Source: Zygnema cylindricum (Eukaryota; Streptophyta; Zygnematophyceae; Zygnematales; Zygnemataceae). Taken from it: a stretch of DNA of 64,000 bases. The DNA lies in contig JBBHKE010001749.1 of the NCBI GenBank assembly GCA_037447655.1, forward strand, positions 21,860-85,859, in the 5' to 3' direction. Under the pieces are notes generated by a model. That model did no database searches, had not been told where the DNA came from, and saw only the letters and a program-made list of their open reading frames with translations. The translations under genes were made by a program, and so were the position numbers. Below, piece by piece: positions 47,201-63,830 of this stretch (the first letter of the stretch is position 1; every line of letters starts with the position of its first letter).

Positions 47201-50200
47201 TCGGTTGTTTTTTTGAAGTACGGTCAATGTAGGTCAATGTACGCTTAACAAAAACTAAGACCGTGAGTATATTACTCACGGTAAATTACACCTAAAATAG
47301 TTTCCTAAAATAAAAAGGAAAGTTACTCATGGCACAGAATACTGTGAGAAATCGTGCTTCACACATGTGAAACCCTCGAAGAGACATGCAAATATTGTTT
47401 TGGTGTCTTGCAAATTCAGGGCCTTTTCCTTTTATTACTACCATGGACTGTACTTGCGAGTAAATTGTCCAGACAGTGTAACAACATGAAAGTATTTATT
47501 TGATTTTGCCCTTACACTTCACTTCCATGCACTACACATTTACTCAGAAAACTTGAGGAATCCTTTTTATTGTAACCAGCCTATCAGGCTCGCTAGATAT
47601 TGTGAAAGGAAGGAAGGAGTCGGTATTTGTTGTTTGGAGGTCATGGTAACTAGACATTGTGAAGAGAGTAAGAATGGGTAGTATTGCAAGTTTATCAGTA
47701 AAATTGGTTGTTTTCTGGCGAGTCAGGGTAGTGAGGCATTGTGAAGAAAAGAAAGGATGACTGTTCTTTGTAAGCTTAATAAGTAAAATGATTTTTTTAG
47801 GAACAGGGAAGAGGGTTGTGGAGGAGAAGTCTCAGAGTCGTCGTCACAAAGGAGATGACTTGGCGGGAATGTTTGAACAATCGAGGAGAGTGATCAACAC
47901 CAGCATCGAATTTTTTTGTGATTTTACAGGTGTACTAATCACCTCTTAAAAACTACACTGTGAATCCTGTGAAATACACCGTTATTAGTGTTAATAACAC
48001 TAATTCGGTCCCGGTTTTTTTTGCTCCCTGATCATGAACTAGCATTAATAGTACAAATTGCTTTTTTTCTAATGATAACTTAAAAAGCGGTTGAAAGTCG
48101 ACCAGGTCGCTCGAAGTTAAACTAGAATAGATAACACTAATAATATAATCACATGCTATATGTTTCTTGACACTAATAATGATTCACTGTGTCCCAAATT
48201 GAGGCGTAAAAATCATGAACCGGTTCTTCTCTACAAATGAGAGTTGTGTTGACTGTTCAAAATTGTACTGCCAATGCTAACCTAAAGTAGTGTCAGAATA
48301 GTTTTAGCAAATTAAATGCCATTTATGTTCATAACTAACTACATTATTTGGAATCTACGCATGTTTCATTAATAATTGGACAGTTTTGCGATAATGTGAT
48401 ATGTTTACTCGCGATATTGTACGAGTGTCTGAGGTTACTCATAAAATATAAGTACACTTTTTTGTGATGCACCTAATGTTCAAGTTTTTACTTGGCAATT
48501 CACGTTAAAGAGACTACCAATTCTGCGTTAAATAGACCAAACGTCATAAATTGTGTAGACCATACTAACTGTAGTGGAGGATGAAGTGCTTTTTAAAATT
48601 TTCCTTCTGCTGTTTGTTTTGCGATTTCTGGTCTAAGTTCAATATTGCATTAGCTGACATTATAATTATTATTAATTATTATAATAATTTATATATATGT
48701 TTCTTAAATATTTCAGGCACAAAAGTTGTCTTTTGGGACATGCGCGAATCTTTCCTGGAGGGACTCTATAAAGCAAGCGTGGCTTCTGCAAGAATGGATG
48801 GAGTGTTGAGTCTTTTGGATTCGGTAAATCTTTTCTTATCACTCTTTCCTCACACTCACAGTGTAAGAAAATCTTTTCTTATATCTCTTTCCTACACTCA
48901 CAGTAAGAAAATCTTTTCTTATCTCTTTCCTCACACTCACAGTGTAAGAAAGGTCCCCAAGGTTGAAAGTCTACAACATAGGAGGTTCACCTTTCACCTA
49001 GCAAGATTTAAAAGCTTCTCAATAAGATTTCATTATCTGGATAGGTACTGCAAGATTGCAAAACTCTTAAAATACTTTTTTTGGTTAAATAGAGCACAAT
49101 TGTACAAACTTTCAGTGATAAATACTGCAAGATTAGAAAACGTTTCAACAAGCTGCACGAGAAGGATAGATATTATCTACATTCTTTATGTTTCAAAGGT
49201 CATTTTACTACCGATTTCCCGTTTCCCAGTTTGTGAGTTAAAGTACTAATAGACAGTTTGAAAAACTATGTCACAGTGACTTTTTAATATCGATTTCTTG
49301 CTTGCATTTGTTAATCCACAAGCCTGTCCCTCTCTCATGTTCCTCTTTATGCATTTCATTGTTTTTATTATGGCATGTAAATCTGGTTTCTTTCAAAATT
49401 TGTTCCAATGTTAACAATACTGACTGAAACTTCAATATCAAAAGCTTTTGTGCACTCATTTATGCTCTCTTTATTTTCTTACTTCTCTCTTCTCTTGCCT
49501 CTCGTCTCTTCCCTCTTCTCTCTTCTTTCTTCTCTTCTCTCTTCTCTCTTTTTTTCTCTCTTCTCTAATCTCCCTTCTCTCTTCTCTATTCCCCCTCCCC
49601 CTCCCCCTCCCCCTCCTCCCCCACTCCCTCTCCTCTCCCTCTCCCTCTCCCCTCCCTCTCCCCCTTCCAATCCCCCCTCTCCAATCAATCAGGTTCTGCG
49701 CGAAATTTGTGATATCATAGCAGAGCATCTACGTGACAAACTGGTCCTCAGCCTCCTCCAATCATGCCTGGTCAGTTTTCTCTCACTCACCAAAAGCCTT
49801 CCCCTCGATATAAGCTAAACACTCCATGCCTCCCTCTCCCTCTCCCTCTCCCTCTCTCCCTCTCTCTCCCTTTCCCTCTCTCTCTAAAAGCCGTCCACAC
49901 TTGATAAAGCTAAGCATCTCGTCTCATTAGCCGTTTATTTTTTATCTATTTTCATGTCGTGGGTTTTTTCAAAGAAAAACGTGTATTTATTTCTTCTCTA
50001 TTTGTATGTTTGCTGATTATAAGTTATGGGTTTCCCGTCTTTCTCGAAAACAGGATGGACTTGATCGGGTTCTTTTGGACGGAGGTCCCTCGAGAGCCTT
50101 TGCCCAGGAAGATGCTGATATGTTAGACGAAGATGTCCACAATCTCAAGGTAAATTGTATATTGTAATTAAACCGTATTTTCATTTTACAGAATGTTATG

Positions 50201-51803
50201 TTACATAATGTTATGCTATTGAATGTTATGTGATGTATTGTTATGTTTCTCTAATTCTAGACAGATTTTTGAAACCTCCACTGTAATTAGTGTCGGTAAT
50301 ACAAGTAAACTGTAAACTGCAATTAAACCCTAATGTTATTTTTTGATGTTTTCACTGTAATTATTGTGGGTAATAATAGTTTTTTATGCAGATAAAGAAG
50401 CCTATAGACAAATATGTTTCAACCATACGAACTCTAAAAGTCGTTAACAAAAAGCATCCTCAGAGCCCGGTTATCTGTGACCATATTGTTTTTCTATTCA
50501 TATTGTTGGTTAGAAAATTGTTATGCGAAGTTTTCTTATGCAATTTGTGCACGTTTCGATTTTGTATGATTACTTCAATTAAATTTGTTTATATAACTCT
50601 CCTATTAGTCCCTCTAGACTTATCCTAAAGTAGGGCACCATTGGTGTAGTCTCTTTTGCTTGTGAACTAGGGCTAATAAACAGTCAATTCTGTGAATTAA
50701 CAATATTTAATAGTAACACTGTAACTTCTTGTTTTGGTAACTTCCCTGTCAGTCCCTCTAGACTTATCCCAGAACGGGGCATTATTAGTGTAGTACATTT
50801 TGCTTATAAACTTTTTTTCGCCTTTTTTGCCTTTTTGTCTTTTTGCCTAATCAATGGTCTACTGTGAATTAACTGTATTGCAAACATAAGCTGGTTTGAA
50901 AATCTGGGAAAATTAATCCAATGTTTTACTGGGTCGTCAGAATTTCAAATAATAAAGCTCCAGGGATGGTGTTAAATATTGTTCATTTTACGATACTTTT
51001 TATCTCAAAAATATTGAGAAATTAAGAATTGTCCTTTGTTTTTTGCAGGATTTTTTTATAGCAGGAGGAAATGGATTGCCTCGGAGTGTAGTAGAAAACG
51101 CCGCGGCTCCGGTCCAACGAGTTCTCAACCTTTATTCTCTCGATGTGAGTGAAATTTTAGCAAATTCTTAACCTTTACTCTCTCAATGTGAGTGAAAGTC
51201 CAAAAAATTCTCAAATTTCTCTCTCGATTTTTCGCGTGTCGACGCCTTTATCTGACACTCTTTCTGTATGATTGTACGAAATAACGAGCAATTTTAGTAC
51301 GGACTGACACATTTCAGACAATACACTAATTAGAACTGTCCAAATTAACCTATATTAACGTAAAAAAACAATTAGAGTTACTAACTTATATTAACGTAAA
51401 AAAACATTTAGAGTTATTAATTCTATTTAGGTTCAAGGCTCAAAATTTGGGGGAGCTGAATTAGCGTTATTAACGCTTATGGCGATTCACGGTGTAGTAT
51501 ATTAATTTTGTTCAAAAACTGTATGTTCCTGACCAATAAATGTGTACGTGTGTGTTCTCACGGATTCTGACGGATCATAGCGGCTGAACGGGTTTTGACG
51601 TGTTCCATGTGCAGACTCAAACTGTAGTTGACAATTTTAAGCGGTCCGGTGATATTATGGGGAGTGGCAAGAATTTGGGGTCATCCAAAGTTCGATCGGC
51701 AACCGACTCGGAAACATTGTTGAGAGTTCTCTGTCATCGAGCCGATCGAGAGGCATCGAAATTCTTAAAGAAGCAATTTAAGCTTCCAAAAACAGTGACT
51801 TAA
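34396..51803 (+). CDS. PATROL1-like Munc13-related protein (DUF810, MUN/MHD domains)
   Basis: Exons: 34396-34429, 34862-34928, 35372-35543, 35759-35926, 36390-36485, 37231-37422, 39024-39125, 39604-39834, 40234-40317, 40923-41009, 41781-41966, 42807-42968, 43355-43447, 43957-44027, 44762-44840, 45552-45736, 46537-46591, 47801-47929, 48717-48823, 49693-49770, 50054-50149, 51049-51144, 51615-51803. About 920 residues; Arabidopsis PATROL1 has about 1,100 with a longer N-terminus. Known: PATROL1 tethers vesicles delivering the plasma-membrane proton ATPase. Seen: TDDDLKKCAFELLLA, VPLELLCYVSSSHFSD, SCHWVDGYHLNVSLY, ELLKSTRRPLGIT, NEKHPLALLANDT, QVLPAADRLETYLL, KDDLMPPLAPLTRFKK, DFTGTKVVFWDMRESFLE, LDGGPSRAF, FIAGGNGLPRSVVEN, TLLRVLCHRADREASKFLKK at the end. 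Problems: exon 43957-44027 has an apparent one-base deletion; the junction 44,840/45,552 lacks about 12 family residues; exon 1 rests mainly on phase. Confidence 0.88.
34498..34730. repeat. CT microsatellite, PATROL1-like intron 1
   Basis: (TC)n and CCCTCTCT-type sequence just after exon 1. Pyrimidine-rich on the sense strand. Confidence 0.88.
35012..35225. mobile_element. TACACYG TIR element, subfamily alpha
   Basis: The left end is TACACTGCCTATCGCTATTAA and the right end is CACTAATAACAATGGGCAGCAT. The interior carries an inverted repeat CGATCGAAAGGTAGTC / TACCTTTCGATCG. Confidence 0.75.
35255..35294. repeat. (CT)20 microsatellite, PATROL1-like intron 2
   Basis: Pure CT dinucleotides ending in CTAG, about 75 bases before exon 3. 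Confidence 0.92.
35947..36146. mobile_element. TACACYG TIR element in PATROL1-like intron 4
   Basis: The left end is TACTCTGCCCATCGCTATTAG and the right end is GTAATAGTGATGGGCGATGTA. It begins 21 bases after the exon 4 donor. Confidence 0.75.
36520..37160. repeat. Diverged tandem repeat (about 50-base unit) in PATROL1-like intron 5
   Basis: Repeated blocks of the type CATCACTGTCAAACAATGGA GGTTCAAATAGA recur at least eight times with substitutions and indels up to about 70 bases before exon 6. Confidence 0.75.
37677..37735. repeat. CT microsatellite, PATROL1-like intron 6
   Basis: (TC)n with a few CCCC interruptions, pyrimidine-rich on the sense strand. Confidence 0.88.
37850..38052. mobile_element. 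TACACYG TIR element in PATROL1-like intron 6
   Basis: The left end is TACACTGCCCATTGCTATAGG and the right end is CACTGAGAGCAATGGGCATATA. The interior has AACACTATTTAAGGGAGTGG, shared with 59,399. Confidence 0.75.
38367..38563. mobile_element. TACACYG TIR element, degenerate, PATROL1-like intron 6
   Basis: The left end is TACTGAAAATCGCTAGCGGCG and the right end is AACGCTAATGTTGATTCATGG TGTA. Confidence 0.6.
39126..39245. repeat. Tandem copies starting at the exon 7 donor
   Basis: The first 52 intronic bases (GTTGGTATTGAAAATAGGTT...) are followed by two further copies beginning GTTGGTAAGATTAAAGACAG and GTTGGTAAGATTAAAACAG. The later copies carry a better GTAAG donor-like motif than the real one. 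Confidence 0.75.
39538..39576. repeat. CTCCCT repeat before exon 8
   Basis: Hexanucleotide CTCCCT run ending 27 bases upstream of the exon 8 acceptor (CAG at 39,601-39,603). Confidence 0.88.
40345..40690. repeat. Minisatellite of about 33 bases, PATROL1-like intron 9
   Basis: About ten copies of TTTTGGTTTCTTAACTCTCT ATATTTTCCTCTAC with small variations, beginning about 30 bases after the exon 9 donor. Confidence 0.88.
40736..40945. repeat. Duplicated intron end and exon 10 start
   Basis: The block CATACAAGTTATTATGTATT...GTCGGTTGTGG...GAACAGCAAGATTTAAATA occurs twice, about 110 bases apart. The second copy holds the real exon 10 acceptor (40,922). The first holds a decoy acceptor and 16 exon-like bases that then diverge into a stop. 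Confidence 0.82.
41508..41735. repeat. CTCCCT/CT tract before exon 11
   Basis: Nearly 230 bases of pyrimidines on the sense strand, ending about 45 bases before the exon 11 acceptor. Confidence 0.9.
42085..42815. repeat. Tandem array leading into exon 12
   Basis: Five or more diverged copies of a roughly 110-130-base unit (GCTGAAATAGTxxCAAAAG, GGCTGTGACTGTGAAGGACA, TTCTCCTTTTCCAAAACAT), with an inner (TCAAAATCTCT)n run. The real exon 12 acceptor (GTGAAGGACAG) is the last unit's GAAGGACAA with A changed to G. Confidence 0.75.
42972..43177. mobile_element. TACACYG TIR element abutting the exon 12 donor
   Basis: The left end TACTGCTGGTCGATGTTAAAG begins four bases after the exon (exon end 42,968). 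The right end is CTCTAATAGCGATGGATGGTG TA. The element interior contains AACATTGTTTAATTATGTGG. Confidence 0.65.
43472..43562. repeat. CT microsatellite after exon 13
   Basis: CTCTCTCCCTC-type run, pyrimidine-rich on the sense strand, in PATROL1-like intron 13. Confidence 0.88.
43870..43925. repeat. CTCCCC/CT tract before exon 14
   Basis: Pyrimidine-rich run ending about 30 bases before the exon 14 acceptor at 43,956. Confidence 0.85.
44164..44300. repeat. 15-base minisatellite GAGAGATTATAGGGA
   Basis: Eight or nine nearly perfect tandem units in PATROL1-like intron 14. Confidence 0.9.
45360..45551. repeat. Tandem duplication ending at the exon 16 acceptor
   Basis: A unit of about 95 bases (TATTATTATGATAATTTTGA ... 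GTGGTACATTGTTATTGGTC GAGACA) occurs twice; the second copy ends in the acceptor GAGACAG at 45,551. The first copy has GAGACATG and no AG. Confidence 0.82.
46153..46490. repeat. AAAAGAACCAT minisatellite
   Basis: About 30 imperfect 10-11-base units, AAAAGAACCAT / AAAACGAACCC, in PATROL1-like intron 16, ending about 45 bases before exon 17. Confidence 0.88.
46592..46870. repeat. Three tandem copies starting at the exon 17 donor
   Basis: Units of about 95 bases begin GTAAGTACTATCGGTCAAG (real donor), then TTAAGTACTAGGTCAAG and TTAAGTACTATGTCAAG. Each contains CCTTTATTAGTGxGTAATG. Confidence 0.82.
47954..48191. mobile_element. TACACYG TIR element in PATROL1-like intron 18
   Basis: The left end is TACACTGTGAATCCTGTGAAA, followed by a second TACACCGTTATTAG start. 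The right end is CACTAATAATGATTCACTGTG. Confidence 0.65.
48824..48960. repeat. Three tandem copies starting at the exon 19 donor
   Basis: GTAAATCTTTTCTTATCACT CTTTCCTCACACTCACAGT is followed by two close copies beginning GTAAGAAAATCTTTTCTTAT and GTAAGAAAATC. The later copies have a stronger GTAAGA donor-like motif than the real GTAAAT. Confidence 0.82.
49470..49680. repeat. CTTCTCT / CCCCCTC tract before exon 20
   Basis: About 210 pyrimidine-rich bases ending 13 bases before the exon 20 acceptor. Confidence 0.88.
49828..49887. repeat. CTCCCT tract after exon 20
   Basis: Pyrimidine-rich on the sense strand, flanked by copies of AAAAGCCTTCCC / AAAAGCCGTCC. Confidence 0.85.
51111..51195. repeat. 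Tandem duplication of the exon 22 end with its donor
   Basis: GTTCTCAACCTTTATTCTCTCGATGTGAGTG spans the real exon-intron junction (51,144/51,145); the next block, TTCTTAACCTTTACTCTCTC AATGTGAGTGAAA, repeats it about 45 bases on, including a GTGAGT decoy donor. Confidence 0.85.
51322..51496. mobile_element. TACACYG TIR element, degenerate left end
   Basis: The right end CGCTTATGGCGATTCACGGTGTA is clear. The left end TACACTAATTAGAACTG is worn. PATROL1-like intron 22. Confidence 0.55.
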
Positions 51804-53295
51804 AAGGCTTTTTCCCATCTTTTTCCTATCTTTCTCCGACCGTCTTTTGGAGAATTGTTATTATAAAATGTAATAATAAGGGGGCCTATATGGTGCTTAT
51901 TATTTGCTTCAAAATCATATGGTGAGAGAATAGGCTCGTTCCTTTTTGTGGAAGCACACTGAGTCAGGTATTAAAGGAATTGAAAAGATGGTTCTTTTTT
52001 TTATATTATTTTGCAGGAAGTTGAGCCGTTTTCTATGCAAGTGAAAGCTTATTAGAACCTAGATATTTTTGGAATCGAGTATCAAGAAGATCTGGTCAAT
52101 AGTAACCTAATTTTTGCGTTCTTTTGTTTTTCCTTTTTACTGTAGAATATTCTGCTAGCCATATTGAAGTGACTGCTGTTATTTAACAGGCATAAATAGA
52201 CTTACCAAAAAGACGTGTCAGACGCAAATCTGACGCGTCTTTTCTTCTGGTCTTTTTGTCAAATGATTGAATACTTCCAGTTCCGTAACTATATTTTATT
52301 GGCCATCTTTTATTCTTTTTAGTGCGTGTATTCTCTTCATACCGTTTAATTTTTTCTTTGTTTTAGGATATGGACGAGCGAGGTATTGAAATCTGCAACT
52401 TGCCTAACAAATCCGTCAAACGTTTTTTGGTAGGAAAACCGTTTTAGTCAGAATGTCTACATTGTATTTCATGTACATTTTTGTTTTAGACTTCTGTTAA
52501 TAAAATCTCTTTATATACTAAATTGCAGCAAAGGTCTTGCATTATAACTTCATGAAAGACAATTACGTTTGGCAAGTATCTAATATGCCTAACACTGCGT
52601 TTACTTATCCACGCCACAGCACATTTCACAGCACAGAACAACTATATCCCCATTGGTGTTAAATGCTTTTTTAACTACTTTCAGTACACATCCTCTTGTT
52701 GATTAGACACCGCCAAGCGGAAGGTGCCAGCCTTAAATTTCAATCGTCAGAATCCAGCAAAATGTGCACAAAGAAAAGTTGGTGGCAAAAGAAACGTCAA
52801 CCCTAATAACAATACAGTGTACTGTGAAGAAATAAAACCGATGCATTGCTACAGCAAGAACAACCTTATTGGATAATTCAAATTTGCACAACTTCTAAGA
52901 GCCGTGGATCAGACATCATTTCATCAGTACAAGTCCACATTGCTAAATAAGCTCCCTTTCCACCATAAACAAGAAAAAAAATGAAACATTACATATATAT
53001 TACATCACAAAACACAGTTTGTCCTTTGAAGACCATTAAACAGATCACCCGTAACAAAACCTCCTTGTAAAAAATACGCAAGCAAATACTTACACAAACT
53101 AAATTTCCTTACCAATGACATAGGTTCAAACTATCCCTTATCATGAAACTGTGACCAAAAAATTGTGACCACTAAGGCTAAATTTTTTACCAGGTGTCGG
53201 TTCAAACTGCAAAGCTAGTCTTTCCCTTAGTATATGTTGGTGGTAGCAAATGCCCCTATTGAGGCTTTTTGTTTTGGTCTCAAAGACCTACACTA
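51804..53295. other. Tail-to-tail intergenic region between the PATROL1-like gene and MIPS
   Basis: Holds both 3' untranslated regions. A hairpin is at 52,209-52,242 (AAAGACGTGTCAG / CTGACGCGTCTTT). A degenerate beta-type TIR remnant (GACACCGCCAAGCGG ... AATACAGTGTA) lies at about 52,704-52,821. No additional gene recognised. Confidence 0.6.
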
Positions 53296-60874
<7,579 letters not shown>

Positions 60875-61220
60875 GATTGCTTAACTAAACTGCAAAGGTA
60901 AACTCCAAAGGTGACAGAGAAATACACAAGAGATAGGATTGACAAGAAAGTTATAAAGAACAGAAAAAGCGAAAAAGAAAGGAAAGTAAATTGCTTGATG
61001 AATCACTATCTGAACAAGAAATTACAGGTCTTCAATGCAGCACAATTTGAAGGTTACAATTTGCTTGTTTCCGGTACTCTAGTGATCGGCCGGAAAAAAA
61101 AGAAGGTTAAATGAATAGCTTTAAGAAATGGAACGGAATTTATGGAACTCAGAACTCTGACTTCTGACAAATAATTCTCTACCTTGGAAGTTGGAAAGGC
61201 CAATGTTTCTAATGGTACAG

Positions 61221-61442
61221 TACACCGTGAATCGCTATTAGCGCTAAATGTTTTTTTCTTCTCTTAAAACATTTTTTCTCCGTACACACATGTCCGATTG
61301 TGGATCTGACGGTTGCGATTGAAAGGTAAGATTATCAGCTTCCGATTGGCGGTCTCAAATTGAAAATCGGACAAGTGTGTACGGAGAAAATATGTTTTAA
61401 GTGGCGAACAAATTATTAACGCTAATAGCGATACACGGTGTA
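61221..61442. mobile_element. TACACYG TIR element, subfamily beta, well preserved
   Basis: The ends are TACACCGTGAATCGCTATTAG and CTAATAGCGATACACGGTGTA. Inner arms TTTCTCCGTACACACATGTCC / GGACAAGTGTGTACGGAGAAA form a second inverted repeat. Confidence 0.85.
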
Positions 61443-61647
61443 CTTGTGCGACAATCTACGTACGAAAACCGCACGAAATTAGCATAAAGTTGCACTGTTG
61501 CAGCGATTCCCACGTAAAATATATATAGTGCGAATAAACTCTTGCCGCTGCATGGAACTTCTGATGGACAACCGTTAGATCAAATCTATCGACGGCAATA
61601 TTTAAAAGTACGGTTCTGTGCAGCTCTATACTGACATACCTTTTTGG

Positions 61648-61859
61648 TACACCGCCCATCGTTATTCGAGTCAATAACATTAATTTGGTCGCGACTAATA
61701 AAATTAGAGCTAATTTAATAGAGTTAATAAAGTAGCCACCACTATTTAAATTCAGTTTACAAAATTCTGCCACGTCTCCTGGTACTAAATTAGAATTGTA
61801 CATTGTAAATTCCGCATTAATAATAATAAATCTATACGCTAATAACGATGGGTAGTGTA
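61648..61859. mobile_element. TACACYG TIR element, subfamily gamma
   Basis: The ends are TACACCGCCCATCGTTATTCG and CTAATAACGATGGGTAGTGTA. Confidence 0.8.
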
Positions 61860-61868
61860 CCTGTACAG

Positions 61869-62085
61869 TACACCGCGAATCGCTATTAGTGTTAATGTTT
61901 TTTTGACACTTAATACATCTTTTCTCCGTACACACTTGTCGGATTGTGGATCTGACGGTGGATATTGAAAGGTAAGGTATCAGCTTCCGATTGGCGGTCT
62001 CAAACTGAAATTGGACAAGTGTGTACGGAGAAAAGATGTTTTTAGTGCGAAAAAAATATTAACACTAATAGCGATACACGGTGTA
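61869..62085. mobile_element. TACACYG TIR element, subfamily beta, well preserved
   Basis: The ends are TACACCGCGAATCGCTATTAG and CTAATAGCGATACACGGTGTA. It is nearly identical to 61,221-61,442 across the GACGG...GATTGGCGGTCTCAAA core. Confidence 0.85.
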
Positions 62086-62098
62086 CAGCACAGTACAG

Positions 62099-62220
62099 TA
62101 CACCGCCAATCGCTATTAGCGTTGTGTACGCTAATCCCGTCCCGCTTTTTTTTTGTTTTATTCTCAAATAGCGTAGTTTATTCTATTTTTTTCTTTATTC
62201 TATTTAGGGTTATATTTTGT
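62099..62220. mobile_element. TACACYG TIR element, subfamily delta, left part only
   Basis: TACACCGCCAATCGCTATTAG then GTGTACGCTAATCCCGTCCCG, as in 18,529. No matching right end was found. Confidence 0.65.
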
Positions 62221-62929
62221 ACCGTATCATCGTACTTTAAACCATGCGTTCAAACAGTCGACTTTGAAACATTCAGCAGCAGCAATTCTTCTTTTACTTT
62301 TAGGACCCTACAACTTTTTTTGGAATCAAAACAAAGGAAAAAAAAAACAAAAAACGAGGCAGACAACCATTGTGAAGAGAAGGACGGCCCCGAATATCCA
62401 ATCAAAAAGGTGAAATTCTAGTCACGTGACGTCATGTCACGTCTAATCTTTCTTGTCGAATTTTACAAGTTCCTGTTGGAATTGTCTTCCGCTGACCTTA
62501 AGGAGCCCTAAAAACCTTCAAAACCCTAAAAAACTTGAAACCTCCATAAATCACATTCTCGTAGCCCATACCTCTGGAAACTTCCCCGAAACATACAGGG
62601 TTTTTTAAGGGTTTTTTTAAGCCTAAGCTAGTTGAGATTCAGGATTTTGTGTCTTTTTGGAGTCTTTTTGAGGTAAAGGATTGCATTCAATTTTCTCCGG
62701 TTCTTGAAATTTTACATATGGATTTATTAGTGTTTTTTATTGCGCATTTAGGATAGTACAATTTTTTTTTAGGCTTCATTTTGGAAAATGGTAGTGTTTT
62801 TGGAGATGTCAAATTGCCGCTGATGTTTCAAGGTTTTTCTTGTCAAATTGCGGCTTTTTTCTCAGCCTGGCTGCTATTTGTAGTGTGCTTTTGCAGTTTT
62901 TAGGAAGTTGTTTACAGGGTGTTCTACCG

Positions 62930-63830
62930 ACCGCCTCTCTCTTTGCCTCTCTCTTTGCCTCTCTCTCTTTGCCTCTTTCTTTGCCGCTCTCTTTGCCTCT
63001 CACTTTGCCTCTCTCTCTTCTTCTCTCTTTTTCCTCTCTCTTTTCCTCTCTTTGTCCTCCTCTCGTTGCCTTTCTTTGCCTTTTTCTTTCCCTCTGTCTC
63101 TGCTGCTCTTTTTGCTGCTCCCTTTGCCGCTCTCTTTTCTCTTGTTTTTCCTCTCCTTTTGCATCTCTCTTTGCCTCTCTATCTCTCTTTGCCTCTCTCT
63201 TTGCCTCTCTCCTCGACTCTCTCTTTGACTCTTTGCCACTCCTTATGCCGCTCTTTTTGCCTCTTTCACTCTCTCTCTTTTTGCCACTCTCTTAGCCTCT
63301 CTCTTTGCCTCTCTCTTTGCCTCTTTCTTTGCCTCTCTCTTTGCCTCTCTTTGCATCTCTTTGCATCGCTTTGCCTCTCATTGCTTCTCTTTGCTGCTCT
63401 CTTTGCGTCTCCCCTGCCTCTCTCTTAGCCTCTCTGTTTGCCTCTTTCTTTGCCTCTCTTTGCATCTCTTTGCATCGCTTTGCCTCTCTCTTTGCTTCTC
63501 TTTGCCGCTTTCTTTGCGTCTCCCTTTGCTACTCCCTTTGCTACTCCCTTTGCCTCTCTCTTTGCCTCTCTTTTTGCCTCTCTCTTTGACTCTGTCTTTT
63601 TCCCTCTCTTTGTCCCTCTCCTTGCCCCTCTCCTTGCCTCTCTCGCTTCTTCTCTCTTTTGCCTCTCTATTTGCCTCTCTCTATCCCCATCTTTGCCTCT
63701 CTCTTTGACTCTCTCGTTGCCTCTCTGTTTCCTCTCCCTTTTCCTCTCTTGTCTCTCCCTTTGTCTCTGTCCTTGCCTCGCTCTGTGGCCCTCTCTTTCC
63801 TCCCTCTCTACCCCTCACACTGCCCCCCCT
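62930..63830. repeat. CTCTCTTTGCCT repeat, about 0.9 kb
   Basis: Imperfect tandem units of about 12 bases (TTTGCCTCTCTC) with variants such as TTTGCATCTC and CTTTGCCGCTCT. A higher-order duplication is visible: TTTGCATCTCTTTGCATCGC at about 63,351 and again at 63,461. All frames across it are Leu/Ser/Phe low complexity. Confidence 0.9.
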
